From Bradyrhizobiaceae bacterium PARB1 (GTDB taxonomy: Bacteria; Pseudomonadota; Alphaproteobacteria; Rhizobiales; Xanthobacteraceae), in the NCBI GenBank assembly GCA_002256345.1, contig NKIY01000002.1, positions 744,001 through 808,000 of the forward strand: a stretch of 64,000 bases of DNA, given 5' to 3'. The translations under genes and the position numbers were made by a program. The notes under the pieces were generated by a model that saw nothing but the letters and a program-made list of their open reading frames with translations, did no database searches and was not told where the DNA came from. This document shows, in pieces, positions 26,674 through 38,179 of this stretch. How positions within the stretch are numbered: position 1 is the stretch's first letter; every line of letters starts with the position of its first letter.

Positions 26674-26927
26674 TGCTTCACGGCCGCCATCGCGCCGCCG
26701 AGAAGCTCTTCATTCTCGGCGAGTTGGATCCAGGACAACGCCGTCTGCACGCAGCGCATCGCCTCGTCGCCCTTTCCCTCCATGTGCAGGGCCTCCGCCG
26801 CGCGCGCGAATTCGGCGGCCCTTCGGCGGAACCGCACGGATATCGGCGTCATCGTCATTCCACGATCCATCCTACTCTCCAGTCCGCAGAGCAGCCGATG
26901 CAGCACCTGCATCGCATCCGTGATCAT
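26670..26927 (-). CDS. Hypothetical helical protein in the metal ATPase operon
   Basis: An 85-residue all-helical protein (FRRRAAEFARAAEALHMEGK, then DEAMRCVQTALSWIQLAENEE). It has a four-base ATGA overlap with the P-type ATPase gene and a GTGA overlap with the RHH gene, so it is the middle of a translationally coupled trio. There is no signal peptide and no metal motif. Function unknown. Confidence 0.7.
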   Translation of the reverse strand: MITDAMQVLHRLLCGLESRMDRGMTMTPISVRFRRRAAEFARAAEALHMEGKGDEAMRCVQTALSWIQLAENEELLGGAMAAVKQ

Positions 26928-29116
26928 TGCGCCGGCATCCTGAGAAGCCGCAGCGCATTCATGGTGACGAGCACGGTGGCGCCGGTGTCCGCCAGGATCG
27001 CAGGCCAGAGCCCGGTGATCCCCGCCACCGTCGTGACGAGGAAGAGCGCCTTGAGACCCAGCGCGACGCCGATGTTCTGCTTGATGTTGTTCATGGTCCG
27101 CCTTGACAGTTCGACCATGGCGGCGACGTCGGCGACCCGCCCATGCAAGACGGCGGCGTCCGCCGTCTCCAGGGCGACGTCCGTCCCGCCCCCCATGGCG
27201 ATGCCGACATCGGCGGCCGCGAGCGCGGGCGCGTCGTTGATGCCATCGCCAATCTTGGCGACCTTCTTCCCGCCGTTCCGGAAGCCCGAGACGATCTGCT
27301 GCTTGTCCTGAGGCAACAGTCCGGCCCGGACGCGGATTCCGATCGTCCGACCAATGGCGGTCGCGGTACGCTCGTTGTCGCCGGTCAGCATCACGGTCTC
27401 GACGCTGAGGTCGCGCAGGCGCTGTAGGCCCTCAACCGCGTCCGGACGCGGCTCGTCCCGCATGGCGATGGCTCCGGCAGGTGCGCCATCGACGATCAGG
27501 ACCGAAGCGGTCTTTCCGACTTCGTTGAACGCCGCGATTAGGGTCTTCTGCTGCTCGGTGAGAGAGCCGAGTTCTTCGGCCGCCCGAGGCGAGCCGAGGA
27601 AGACCGAACGCCCCTCCACGGTCCCCCGGACGCCCTTGCCACCGATGGCGCTGGCGTCGGTCGCCGCCGGCACGACGATGCTCCGATCGGCTGCCGCGGC
27701 CAGGATGGCGGTCGCGAGCGGATGGCTGGATCCGTACTCCAGCGCAGCCGCGAGCCGCAGCACCTCGGCTTCCGGAGCGCCGAAGGACGCGACGTCGGTC
27801 ACCTGCGGCTTGCCGGCCGTCAGCGTGCCGGTCTTGTCGAAGCAGGCGACCTGAATCCGGCCGACCTCCTCCAGGACGGCGCCGCCCTTGAGAAGAAGAC
27901 CCCTACGAGCGCCCGCCGACAGGCTCGCCGCGATCGCCGCCGGCGTGGAGATCACCAGCGCGCACGGACAGCCGATCAGAAGGATGGCGAGGCCCTTGTA
28001 GATCCATTCCTGCCATTCGCCGCCGAACAGCAGCGGCGGAACGACGGCGATCAGCGCGGCCACCACGACAACGCCGGGCGTATAGAATTTCGAGAAGCGG
28101 TCGATGAAGCGCTCGGTCGGCGCCTTGGACTCCTGCGCCTCCTCCACCAGGCGGACGATGCGCGCGATGGTGTTGTCCGCGGCCGCCGCCGTGACCCTGA
28201 CCCGCAGCAGGCCGTCACCGTTGATCGTGCCGGCGTACACGGTCCCGTCGATACCTTTCCGGACGGGAGTGCTCTCGCCCGTGACCGGCGCCTCGTCGAT
28301 CGCGCTCTCGCCGGCGATGATGACCCCGTCCGCCGGGATGCGGTCGCCCGGACGCACCTGGATGACGGCCTCGACCTCGAGGCTTGCGGCCGGGACTTCG
28401 TCCACTTTGCCGGCCCGTTCGAGCCTGGCCGTTTCCGGAACGAGTTTGGTGAGGTCCTGGATGCTGGCGCGGGCACGGCTCGCGGCGACGCCCTCCAGGA
28501 GTTCGCCGATCAGGAACAGGAAGACGACCGTGGCCGCCTCCTCCGTCGCCCCGATGAAGACGGCACCGATGGCGGCGATCGTCATGAGCATCTCGATCGA
28601 GAACGGCGTTCCGGATATGGCGGCGTTGAAAGCGCGGCCTCCGATCGGCACCAGGCCGATCAGCATCGCCGCCAGGAACGCCGGGGTCTCGACGGCCGGG
28701 ACGAGCTTGCCCAGGACGAAGGCCGCTGCGAGCGCGACGCCGACGGCGATGGTCATCGTCGCCTTGGCGGTCCGCCACCACGGTGTCCGGGCAGCCGGTC
28801 CCGCGTCGGCGCAGGAGCCTCCGTGATCATGGTGATCGTGGGAATGGCTGTGGTGATGGTCCGACGCCTTGGAGTGCGCGTGGCCGCCTTCCCCTCCGAC
28901 GTCGAGCACCTTGTACCCGAGTCCTTCCACACGTTTCCGCATCGACTGGACGTCGGAAGCCGCATGCTGGACTGTCACGGTGCCAGCCGGGACGGACACC
29001 CTCACCTCGGAGACACCCTCGACCCGCAGCAGGGCGTTCTCGATCTTCGTGGCACAGGAGGCGCAGTCCATGCCCTCCACACGCATCCTGGTCTTTTCGG
29101 CTGTCGCAGCGTTCAT
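26924..29116 (-). CDS. Heavy-metal P-type ATPase (Zn/Cd/Pb exporter, P1B)
   Basis: A 730-residue ATP-driven metal exporter in the inner membrane. It has an N-terminal HMA domain with GMDCASC, a His-rich linker (SDHHHSHSHDHHDHGG), six to eight membrane helices, the transport-site motif CPCALV, phosphorylation site DKTGTLT, TGES and GDGINDAPAL. The His-rich linker and CPC with downstream features suit Zn2+/Cd2+/Pb2+ (ZntA/CadA type). ATG 29116 has AAAGG at good spacing, and an ATG at 29134 would overlap the preceding gene. It lies downstream of the CDF exporter and flgF-like genes on the same strand, with overlapping or near-overlapping ends throughout. Confidence 0.92.
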   Translation of the reverse strand: MNAATAEKTRMRVEGMDCASCATKIENALLRVEGVSEVRVSVPAGTVTVQHAASDVQSMRKRVEGLGYKVLDVGGEGGHAHSKASDHHHSHSHDHHDHGGSCADAGPAARTPWWRTAKATMTIAVGVALAAAFVLGKLVPAVETPAFLAAMLIGLVPIGGRAFNAAISGTPFSIEMLMTIAAIGAVFIGATEEAATVVFLFLIGELLEGVAASRARASIQDLTKLVPETARLERAGKVDEVPAASLEVEAVIQVRPGDRIPADGVIIAGESAIDEAPVTGESTPVRKGIDGTVYAGTINGDGLLRVRVTAAAADNTIARIVRLVEEAQESKAPTERFIDRFSKFYTPGVVVVAALIAVVPPLLFGGEWQEWIYKGLAILLIGCPCALVISTPAAIAASLSAGARRGLLLKGGAVLEEVGRIQVACFDKTGTLTAGKPQVTDVASFGAPEAEVLRLAAALEYGSSHPLATAILAAAADRSIVVPAATDASAIGGKGVRGTVEGRSVFLGSPRAAEELGSLTEQQKTLIAAFNEVGKTASVLIVDGAPAGAIAMRDEPRPDAVEGLQRLRDLSVETVMLTGDNERTATAIGRTIGIRVRAGLLPQDKQQIVSGFRNGGKKVAKIGDGINDAPALAAADVGIAMGGGTDVALETADAAVLHGRVADVAAMVELSRRTMNNIKQNIGVALGLKALFLVTTVAGITGLWPAILADTGATVLVTMNALRLLRMPAQ

Positions 29117-29126
29117 GGCCGACCTT

Positions 29127-29333
29127 TCATGCATCGCGCCGTGCGCCGGGACGGCGCTGCGGCGTCTGGTTCAGTTGATCCCGGATCAGTTCCGCCTCGA
29201 TCCGGAACAGACCCGTCGGCGGAGGCGTCACGCATGTCACCACCTGCCCGGTCTCCCGATCGCGCACGCACCATCCGTCGTCGTCCCGGCCGATCTCGAA
29301 TCTTCCATTGTCGTCGCCGGCGCGCCGTCCCAT
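29127..29333 (-). CDS. Small hypothetical protein, 68 residues
   Basis: Reads MGRRAGDDNGRFEIGRDDD, then GWCVRDRETGQVVTCVTPP, resembling a small beta domain of unknown function. Its ATG shares one base with the stop of the flgF-like gene (TGATG), so it is translated as part of the operon. Another frame over the same stretch is Arg/Asp low complexity and is rejected. Confidence 0.55.
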   Translation of the reverse strand: MGRRAGDDNGRFEIGRDDDGWCVRDRETGQVVTCVTPPPTGLFRIEAELIRDQLNQTPQRRPGARRDA

Positions 29334-30070
29334 CAGTCCTCACCCGCTCCTGCCAGCTTCCGGAGCTCCTCGGCGGGCTCGCCTTTGAAGACCGTCTTGG
29401 CCAGGACGTCGTAGGCGTGCGTGGCCGCCATCATCCGGCTCATCTCGTCCGCAGGCCTGACGTTCGCCATCTCGAGGACGCCCGTCGCCAGGCGTCCCTT
29501 CCCGGACGGGATGTCGATCGGCGGCGTCGCCGACGAGAAGAGACCGCCGCCTTCCGGTGTCAGTTGCTGTCGGTCGGCGAACCGGACCATCCGCAGGCCG
29601 GCGACGCGTCCCTGCGATGTCGAGATCGAGCCATCCCCTGATATCGTGACGGGACCGTCGCGCTGCTGCACCACGAGTGGGCCGTTGCTCGTCATGACGG
29701 GCGCACCGTCCAGCGTCGTCAGCTTGCCCTTGCCGTCCAGCGTGAAGGCTCCGGAGCGCGTGTAACGGGGACCGGACGGCGTATCGACGACGAAGAAGGA
29801 CTGATCGTCGATGAGCGCCACGTCCAGGAAATTGCCCGTCGCCTTCACGCCGCCGACGGTGAAGTCGGTGAACTGCGACGTCGAGACCATCGAACGCTTG
29901 GCGAGATCCGGGACCTCCGCCTCCTTGGCTTCGGTCAGGTACTCCTTGAACTGCACGCGTCCCGCCTTGAACGCCGGCGTCGTCTGGTTGGCGACGTTGT
30001 TGGCGATCGAGTCCAGGTGCTTCCTCATCGCGAGGAGGCCGGACAGTCCGATCATCTGCTTGTCGCTCAT
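29333..30070 (-). CDS. flgF: Flagellar basal-body rod protein FlgF-like
   Basis: A 245-residue rod/hook family protein. The N-terminal SGLLAMRKHLDSIANNVANQTTPAFK is the flagellar basal-body rod motif. GPRYTRSGAFTLDGKGKLTT, GDGSISTSQG and the C-terminal ATGVLEMANV, then MAATHAYDVLAKT, follow the FlgE/F/G order, with length typical of FlgF. No other flagellar gene is in the window. It is embedded, with tight spacing, between a CDF metal exporter and a metal P-type ATPase, which is an odd place for a proximal rod protein. It may be a mistaken insertion or a recruited paralog. Confidence 0.8.
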   Translation of the reverse strand: MSDKQMIGLSGLLAMRKHLDSIANNVANQTTPAFKAGRVQFKEYLTEAKEAEVPDLAKRSMVSTSQFTDFTVGGVKATGNFLDVALIDDQSFFVVDTPSGPRYTRSGAFTLDGKGKLTTLDGAPVMTSNGPLVVQQRDGPVTISGDGSISTSQGRVAGLRMVRFADRQQLTPEGGGLFSSATPPIDIPSGKGRLATGVLEMANVRPADEMSRMMAATHAYDVLAKTVFKGEPAEELRKLAGAGED

Positions 30071-30095
30071 GACACCCTCCGAGAGATCAGCGGGC

Positions 30096-30995
30096 TCAGA
30101 AGCCGAGTTGCGCTTCCGCGCTTCTCATCGCCTCGTCCTCGACCTGGATGGTGACGTGGTCGATCCCGAACTCCTTGCGTATGCGGGTCTGCGCCTCCCG
30201 CAGCACCTCGCGCCATCGGGCCGCGTCCTCGACCACGAGGTGACCGCTCATCGCATCGGTTCCCGAGGTGATTGTCCACACGTGGAGATCGTGGACCGCG
30301 GTGACGCCGGGGATCGCGCCCAGGCTCGCGGTCATCTTCTCCACGTCTACGTTGGCCGGCGTCGACTCCATCAGGATGTTGACCGCCTGCTTGAGCAGGA
30401 TCCAGGTGCGCGGCACGATGAAGAGACCGATGCCTGCACCGATCAGCGGGTCCGCCAACTGCCACCCCGTGAACATGATGATCAACGACGCCGCGATCAC
30501 GCCGACGGAGCCCAGCATGTCGCCGAGAACCTCGAAGTATGCGCCCTTCACGTTCAGGCTTTCCTTCGATCCGTCCATCAGCAGCCACATGCTGACGAGG
30601 TTCACGGCAAGGCCGATGAGCGCGACGATCAGCATCGGTCCGCTCAGGATTTCCGGCGGTGCCAGGAAGCGCTGATAGGCCTCGTAGATGATGTAGATCG
30701 TCAGCAGGAGCAGGATGACGGCGTTGGTGAGCGCCGACAGAACCTCCATCCGGAGGAAACCGTAGGTCCGCTGCGGCGTCGCCGGCCGCGCGGCGAACCT
30801 GATCGCCAGAAGCGCGAGGCCGAGCCCCACGACGTCGGTCGCCATGTGCGCCGCGTCCGCGAGCAGCGCGAGGCTGCCGGTGATCAAGCCGCCGACGATC
30901 TCGGCGACCATGTAGGTCGCCGTCATCCCCAGCGCGATCGCGAGCCTCTTCGAATGTTTCGCCGCCGCCGTTCCGTGTGAACCGCCACCGTGCAT
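30096..30995 (-). CDS. Cation diffusion facilitator (CzcD-like Zn/Cd exporter)
   Basis: A 299-residue inner-membrane proton/metal antiporter with six membrane helices. The binding-site pairs HMATD (in LADAAHMATDV) and the later EVLGDMLGSVGV match the HxxxD/DxxxD zinc site of CDF proteins. The N-terminus carries a short His/Gly stretch (MHGGGSHGT). The cytoplasmic C-terminal domain has VHDLHVWTITSG and EFGIDHVTIQVE. The ATG lies one base after the preceding gene's stop. Part of a metal-resistance operon ending with the P-type ATPase. Confidence 0.92.
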   Translation of the reverse strand: MHGGGSHGTAAAKHSKRLAIALGMTATYMVAEIVGGLITGSLALLADAAHMATDVVGLGLALLAIRFAARPATPQRTYGFLRMEVLSALTNAVILLLLTIYIIYEAYQRFLAPPEILSGPMLIVALIGLAVNLVSMWLLMDGSKESLNVKGAYFEVLGDMLGSVGVIAASLIIMFTGWQLADPLIGAGIGLFIVPRTWILLKQAVNILMESTPANVDVEKMTASLGAIPGVTAVHDLHVWTITSGTDAMSGHLVVEDAARWREVLREAQTRIRKEFGIDHVTIQVEDEAMRSAEAQLGF

Positions 30996-30996
30996 C

Positions 30997-31839
30997 TCAG
31001 ATTTCCTTTGCTTCCGGCGCGTTCAACGAAGCGCGCAACTTCTCTTCGAGTTCGTCCAGAAGGAACAGGCTGACGTCGTCCACGGAGCCGTGGCCCTTGG
31101 CAAAGGGCTGCTCCAGCAGTCTGATGAGGTAGAGGACGTAGACGAACATGTAGGCCATGAAGCCGAACAGGATGGCCGACGCCGGATCCCCCTCGGTCTT
31201 CAGCAGCATGAGCAGGATGATGATCGACGAGACCAGCGTCTGGACCAGCACCCGCACGGAGGGCACGAACTCGACGCGCTGGATCGTGTAGATCCGGAGC
31301 AACGAGCTGCGGAGCCGGTCCTGCGAATTGCGGAGCCTGACGACGAAGTTCGAGGCCATCCCGAGACCTTCGAGCCGACCTAGAATGGGCGTCAGTTTGG
31401 CGAGTTCTTCGAGCGCCGGCGTGATGTCCTTGTGATCCTTCGCGTGACCGAGGCCGGTCCGCAGTTTCGCGAGAAGCGCGACCATGATCCCGCGGTGCTT
31501 TGCGAGGTCGAACGTCGTCTCCTCCTCCGCGAACATCTCGAGATCGCCGTCGATCGCCTCGATCTCGGTCCGGATGGCTGCAGGGATGCGTTCCGCTTCC
31601 TTGTAGTCCGCCAGGATGCTGGACAGCATGAAGCCGATGATGAAGATCGCACCGGCGATGCCGCTGGTGACCAACCGATTGAGGTCGAGCAGTTCGAGGC
31701 CTGAGTAGTGGATCGCGAGCTTGATGGCGCTCAGGATGAGCACCACCGACGCCACGATGAAGAACAGCCTGAACTTCTTGCGGTAGCTGATGTTCGCGCC
31801 ACCGAAATGCAGGTGGCCTATAAGCGAGTGTTCCATCAT
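30997..31839 (-). CDS. Multipass membrane protein of unknown function
   Basis: 280 residues. Two N-terminal membrane helices (RLFFIVASVVLILSAIKLAI; TSGIAGAIFIIGFMLSSIL) precede ADYKEAERIPAAIRTEIEAID, a long cytoplasmic helical region and two more helices (VLVQTLVSSIIILLMLL; ILFGFMAYMFVYVLYLIRLL). The organisation recalls bestrophin-like or DUF4239-type channels, but no signature is decisive. The ATG overlaps the previous stop (ATGATG). It is co-transcribed with the CDF exporter, so an ion channel or accessory role is plausible. Confidence 0.75.
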   Translation of the reverse strand: MMEHSLIGHLHFGGANISYRKKFRLFFIVASVVLILSAIKLAIHYSGLELLDLNRLVTSGIAGAIFIIGFMLSSILADYKEAERIPAAIRTEIEAIDGDLEMFAEEETTFDLAKHRGIMVALLAKLRTGLGHAKDHKDITPALEELAKLTPILGRLEGLGMASNFVVRLRNSQDRLRSSLLRIYTIQRVEFVPSVRVLVQTLVSSIIILLMLLKTEGDPASAILFGFMAYMFVYVLYLIRLLEQPFAKGHGSVDDVSLFLLDELEEKLRASLNAPEAKEI

Positions 31840-32309
31840 CGTCTCCTGCACTCGATCACCGGCGAGAACCCGTTGCGCGCCCACGAATAGGTCTCGGTCG
31901 TCCAGCCCTTGCGGACCGCGAGGCATATGCGGCCTCCGTCGTTGCTGAGGGTCGTCTCGTCCGCGTAGGTCTGGAAGACGGGCGACCAGCCCCGTCCGCT
32001 CCGGACGAATACCTCATGAAGGCATCCTCCCGAGCGGCAGACGGCCGCCCGGTTCGTGCAGGTGAGCTTGTCGTAGTGAAACGACATGAATTCACGGCCC
32101 TCGCCTCCTATCGACACCGAGAATAGGTGCTGCGCCGACGGCTCGTTGCCGCAACTCGCGGCCCGGCTCCGGACGATCTTGCGGAGCTCCTGCGGGAGAT
32201 TGTCGATGTGATATGGAGCGCGCGGCGGTTCGTCGGCGAAGCCGGCACGCGCCGCGGCGGGGTCCGGAGTCAGCATGATCGTCAGCAGAACGAGTGCAAT
32301 CGCGCGCAT
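31836..32309 (-). CDS. Exported hypothetical protein with paired cysteines
   Basis: A 157-residue protein with signal peptide MRAIALVLLTIMLTPDPAAA. The mature part has Cys residues in RAASCGNEP, LTCTNRAAVCRSGGC, GGRICLAV and VIECRRR, probably disulfide-bonded in the periplasm. ATG 32309 follows the OpgC gene stop by five bases. The longer frame starting at 32540 overlaps OpgC and is rejected. Function unknown. Confidence 0.65.
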   Translation of the reverse strand: MRAIALVLLTIMLTPDPAAARAGFADEPPRAPYHIDNLPQELRKIVRSRAASCGNEPSAQHLFSVSIGGEGREFMSFHYDKLTCTNRAAVCRSGGCLHEVFVRSGRGWSPVFQTYADETTLSNDGGRICLAVRKGWTTETYSWARNGFSPVIECRRR

Positions 32310-32314
32310 CGGTC

Positions 32315-33454
32315 TCACCCCGTCTTCGCCGGCCTGGCCTTGCCGGCCTTGGCCCATTTCCGGAAATAGGCGACGCCGGTCATCGCGACGATGCCGGCGA
32401 TGCTGACGAGCAACTGGAACCAGAACGCCTCGGAGACGAGGTCGATGGCGAAATACGCCACGAACGCCAGGAACACGCCCGCACAGAAGACTTCGAGCGA
32501 CTGCTGGCCGGATACGATGATCGGCCGCCACACCGGCCACTGCAGCGCGGGCGCGTCCCGTGAAATCAGGCGCGACACGACGATCGCCAGCGCCAGAAAA
32601 TGAATGATGCGGTACGACGCAAGGTTGGTCTTGTCGTTCGGAATGAAAAAGGACCGAACCGCCTCCGGAAAAATCGCCTCATTGCCCGTGTGCGCCGCCA
32701 CGGTGACGACGGCGGAGAAGACGAGGATGGCGATGCAGACGGGCATGACGACGCGCGAACGCAACGCCTTGTGCAGCGTCGCGCGGTCCATGACCGCAGT
32801 CCATGCTCCGATCACGAACAGGAGCTGCCACGCGAACGGATTGAAGTACCAGGTGCCGGACGGATACCCCCACAGATTCCAGCCCATCTGACGGGCGACG
32901 ACGTAGAGAACGAGCGACGCCGCAAGCGTGACGTTCGGCGCTTTCGTCAGCAGCCAGAGGATCGGCGGAAACGGGGCCATCAGGACGATGTAGAGCGGCA
33001 GAACGTCGAGATTGAGCGGGCGATATTCGAGCAGCAAACCATGCTTGATGAATTCGACCGGCTCCGCGATGAGCAGGCGTATGTTGAATTCGTCGAGCAG
33101 GTGCGCGTGGCCGTAGCGTTGAGCCACATAGCCGATGGCGACGACGTAAAAGACGAACAGCAGGATGTAGGCGACGTAGATCTGCCAGACCCGACCGAGG
33201 ACGCCGACGGAAGCCTTGAAGAAGCCGGCCGTCCGCATCATGCGTCCGTAGACGAACGCCACGGTGAAACCCGACACGAACACAAACAGTTCGGCCGCGT
33301 CGCTGAAACCGTAGTTCCGCGCAGTGATCCAGGCCACCAGGTTGTTGGGCACATGATCAAGGAAGATCGCCCAATTGGCGAGTCCTCGGAAGAGATCGAG
33401 TCTCAGATCCCTCCCCGAACCCTTGTCGTTCGTTGCTTCGGTCATCTTTTCCAT
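32315..33454 (-). CDS. OpgC-type membrane acyltransferase
   Basis: A 379-residue inner-membrane protein of about ten helices. The N-terminal DLRLDLFRGLANWAIFLDH, followed by FSDAAELFVFVSGF, are hallmarks of OpgC, which succinylates osmoregulated periplasmic glucans. Its place between a metal RND system and a CDF exporter suggests envelope modification as part of metal tolerance, but this is only context. Starts at ATG 33454. Confidence 0.85.
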   Translation of the reverse strand: MEKMTEATNDKGSGRDLRLDLFRGLANWAIFLDHVPNNLVAWITARNYGFSDAAELFVFVSGFTVAFVYGRMMRTAGFFKASVGVLGRVWQIYVAYILLFVFYVVAIGYVAQRYGHAHLLDEFNIRLLIAEPVEFIKHGLLLEYRPLNLDVLPLYIVLMAPFPPILWLLTKAPNVTLAASLVLYVVARQMGWNLWGYPSGTWYFNPFAWQLLFVIGAWTAVMDRATLHKALRSRVVMPVCIAILVFSAVVTVAAHTGNEAIFPEAVRSFFIPNDKTNLASYRIIHFLALAIVVSRLISRDAPALQWPVWRPIIVSGQQSLEVFCAGVFLAFVAYFAIDLVSEAFWFQLLVSIAGIVAMTGVAYFRKWAKAGKARPAKTG

Positions 33455-33506
33455 TCAGGAGCGCCGCACATGGCGGCGCTCCGATCAGCGAGACGGACGT
33501 ATCCGG

Positions 33507-33874
33507 TCAGTTCTTGAACTTGGCCTGGCCGGACTTGCCGGCCGCGGTCTTCAGGGTCACGGCGACGGACGCGCCCTTCGCGATCTCGCCCTTGGCCTCG
33601 GCCTTGAGCGCATTGCCCGCGGCGACGAGCGGGATCGTCTCGCGGTCGCTTCCGGACGTCAGCATGACCGATCCGGAGAAGCCGTTCGTCGAGACCGGCT
33701 TCTTGGCCTCGTCGAACACGTTGAACGTCAGCGTCTTGCCGGAAGCGACCATTTCGACTTCCACGCCTGCGACGTCCTCCATCTGGCCTCCGTTCGGACC
33801 CTTCTCATGGGCGTGCTGTGCCATCGCCGGCGTGGCGAGCAGCAGCGCGGATGCGACGAGCAGGATCTTCTTCA

Positions 33875-33875
<1 letters not shown>
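33507..33875 (-). CDS. Small exported accessory protein of the czc operon
   Basis: 122 residues with signal peptide MKKILLVASALLLATPAMA-Q. A short His motif (HAHEKGPNGGQM) sits right after cleavage, then a beta-rich domain (VEMVASGKTLTFNVFDEAKK). The ATG shares one base with the stop of czcA (TGATG), so it is made with the efflux system. A periplasmic metal chaperone role is likely by position. Confidence 0.75.
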
Positions 33876-37177
<3,302 letters not shown>

Positions 37178-38179
37178 TCAGTGCTCATGGGACGCCGATC
37201 CCTTTCCGAGCTCCGCCTTCACGATGAAGCTGTTCGTCGCGGCGTACTTGTCGCCTTCGAGCAGGCCGAAGAGGATTTCCACGTTCTCCGGATCGTGCGC
37301 CCCGGTGTCGACGTCGCGGGCCTCGAACTTCTCGCCGTTGCGGACGAACACGACCTTGCGGTTCTCGACGGTCTGGATCGCGGACGCCCGCACCGCGAGA
37401 GGCACCTTCTTCGCCGCGAGGATCAGGCGCGCCGATACGAAGAGACCAGTCCGCAGGCGCATGTCGGGGTTCGGCACGACGGCGCGCGCCAGCGCGCTCT
37501 GTGTGTCGCTGCTGCCGACCGGAGAGATGTAGGACAGAGCGGCCTCGATGGGAGCGCCGCCATCGCCGACGTCGATCAGGATCTTGTCGCCGATCCGGAC
37601 GCGCGGCAGGTTGCGCCGGTAGACCGACAAGTCGACCCATACCGTCGAGATGTCGGCGACGGTGAACGCTGGCTTCTGCTCGGAAGCGTACTCGCCGAGA
37701 GAGATCTGCCTGTCGATCACGGTGCCCGAGATGGGCGCGCGGATCTCGTACACCGTCAGGCTCTGGTTGCTCTCGATCTTCGCGAGCAGCTCGCCCTTCT
37801 CGACGTTGTCGCCGATCCGCTTCTTGATCTCGCGCACGACGCCCGGAAAGCGCGGCGTCACCTGCACCAAGGATTCCTGGTTGGGCTGCAGGATGCCGTT
37901 CAGCAGCAGCGAGTCGCGCAGCGTCTCGGGGCCGGCCGTCAAGAGTTCGATGTTGGACGACGCGACGCGGGCGTCGTTCATCTCCACCGCCCCCTCTTCG
38001 CCGTGGCCCTTCTCGTCTTCGCCGGCGCCGCCTTTCTCCCCTTTGGACTTCTCCCCCTTGGCACCCTTCGACGCGTCAGCGGTCTGCGTGTCCGACTTGC
38101 TCGGCGCGTAAGCGTAGACGCCGGCGCCGAGTGCGAAGATCGCGACCAATCCTACCAGTAACATGACGGGCTTCTTCAT
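37178..38179 (-). CDS. czcB: CzcB-like membrane fusion protein
   Basis: A 333-residue periplasmic adaptor. A single N-terminal anchor (MKKPVMLLVGLVAIFALGAG) and a Lys/Glu/Gly linker with His precede the lipoyl halves (VREIKKRIGDNVEKGELLAKI; IRAPISGTVIDRQ) and beta-barrel domain. The start is ATG 38179, whose ATGA overlaps the stop of czcC. The much longer frame upstream lies inside czcC and is rejected. It connects CzcA to CzcC. Confidence 0.93.
   Translation of the reverse strand: MKKPVMLLVGLVAIFALGAGVYAYAPSKSDTQTADASKGAKGEKSKGEKGGAGEDEKGHGEEGAVEMNDARVASSNIELLTAGPETLRDSLLLNGILQPNQESLVQVTPRFPGVVREIKKRIGDNVEKGELLAKIESNQSLTVYEIRAPISGTVIDRQISLGEYASEQKPAFTVADISTVWVDLSVYRRNLPRVRIGDKILIDVGDGGAPIEAALSYISPVGSSDTQSALARAVVPNPDMRLRTGLFVSARLILAAKKVPLAVRASAIQTVENRKVVFVRNGEKFEARDVDTGAHDPENVEILFGLLEGDKYAATNSFIVKAELGKGSASHEH

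Noticed and set aside
27722-29641. 639-codon plus-strand frame opposite the P-type ATPase
   Set aside because: Shadow frame. Composition is not protein-like, and the ATPase motifs lie on the other strand.
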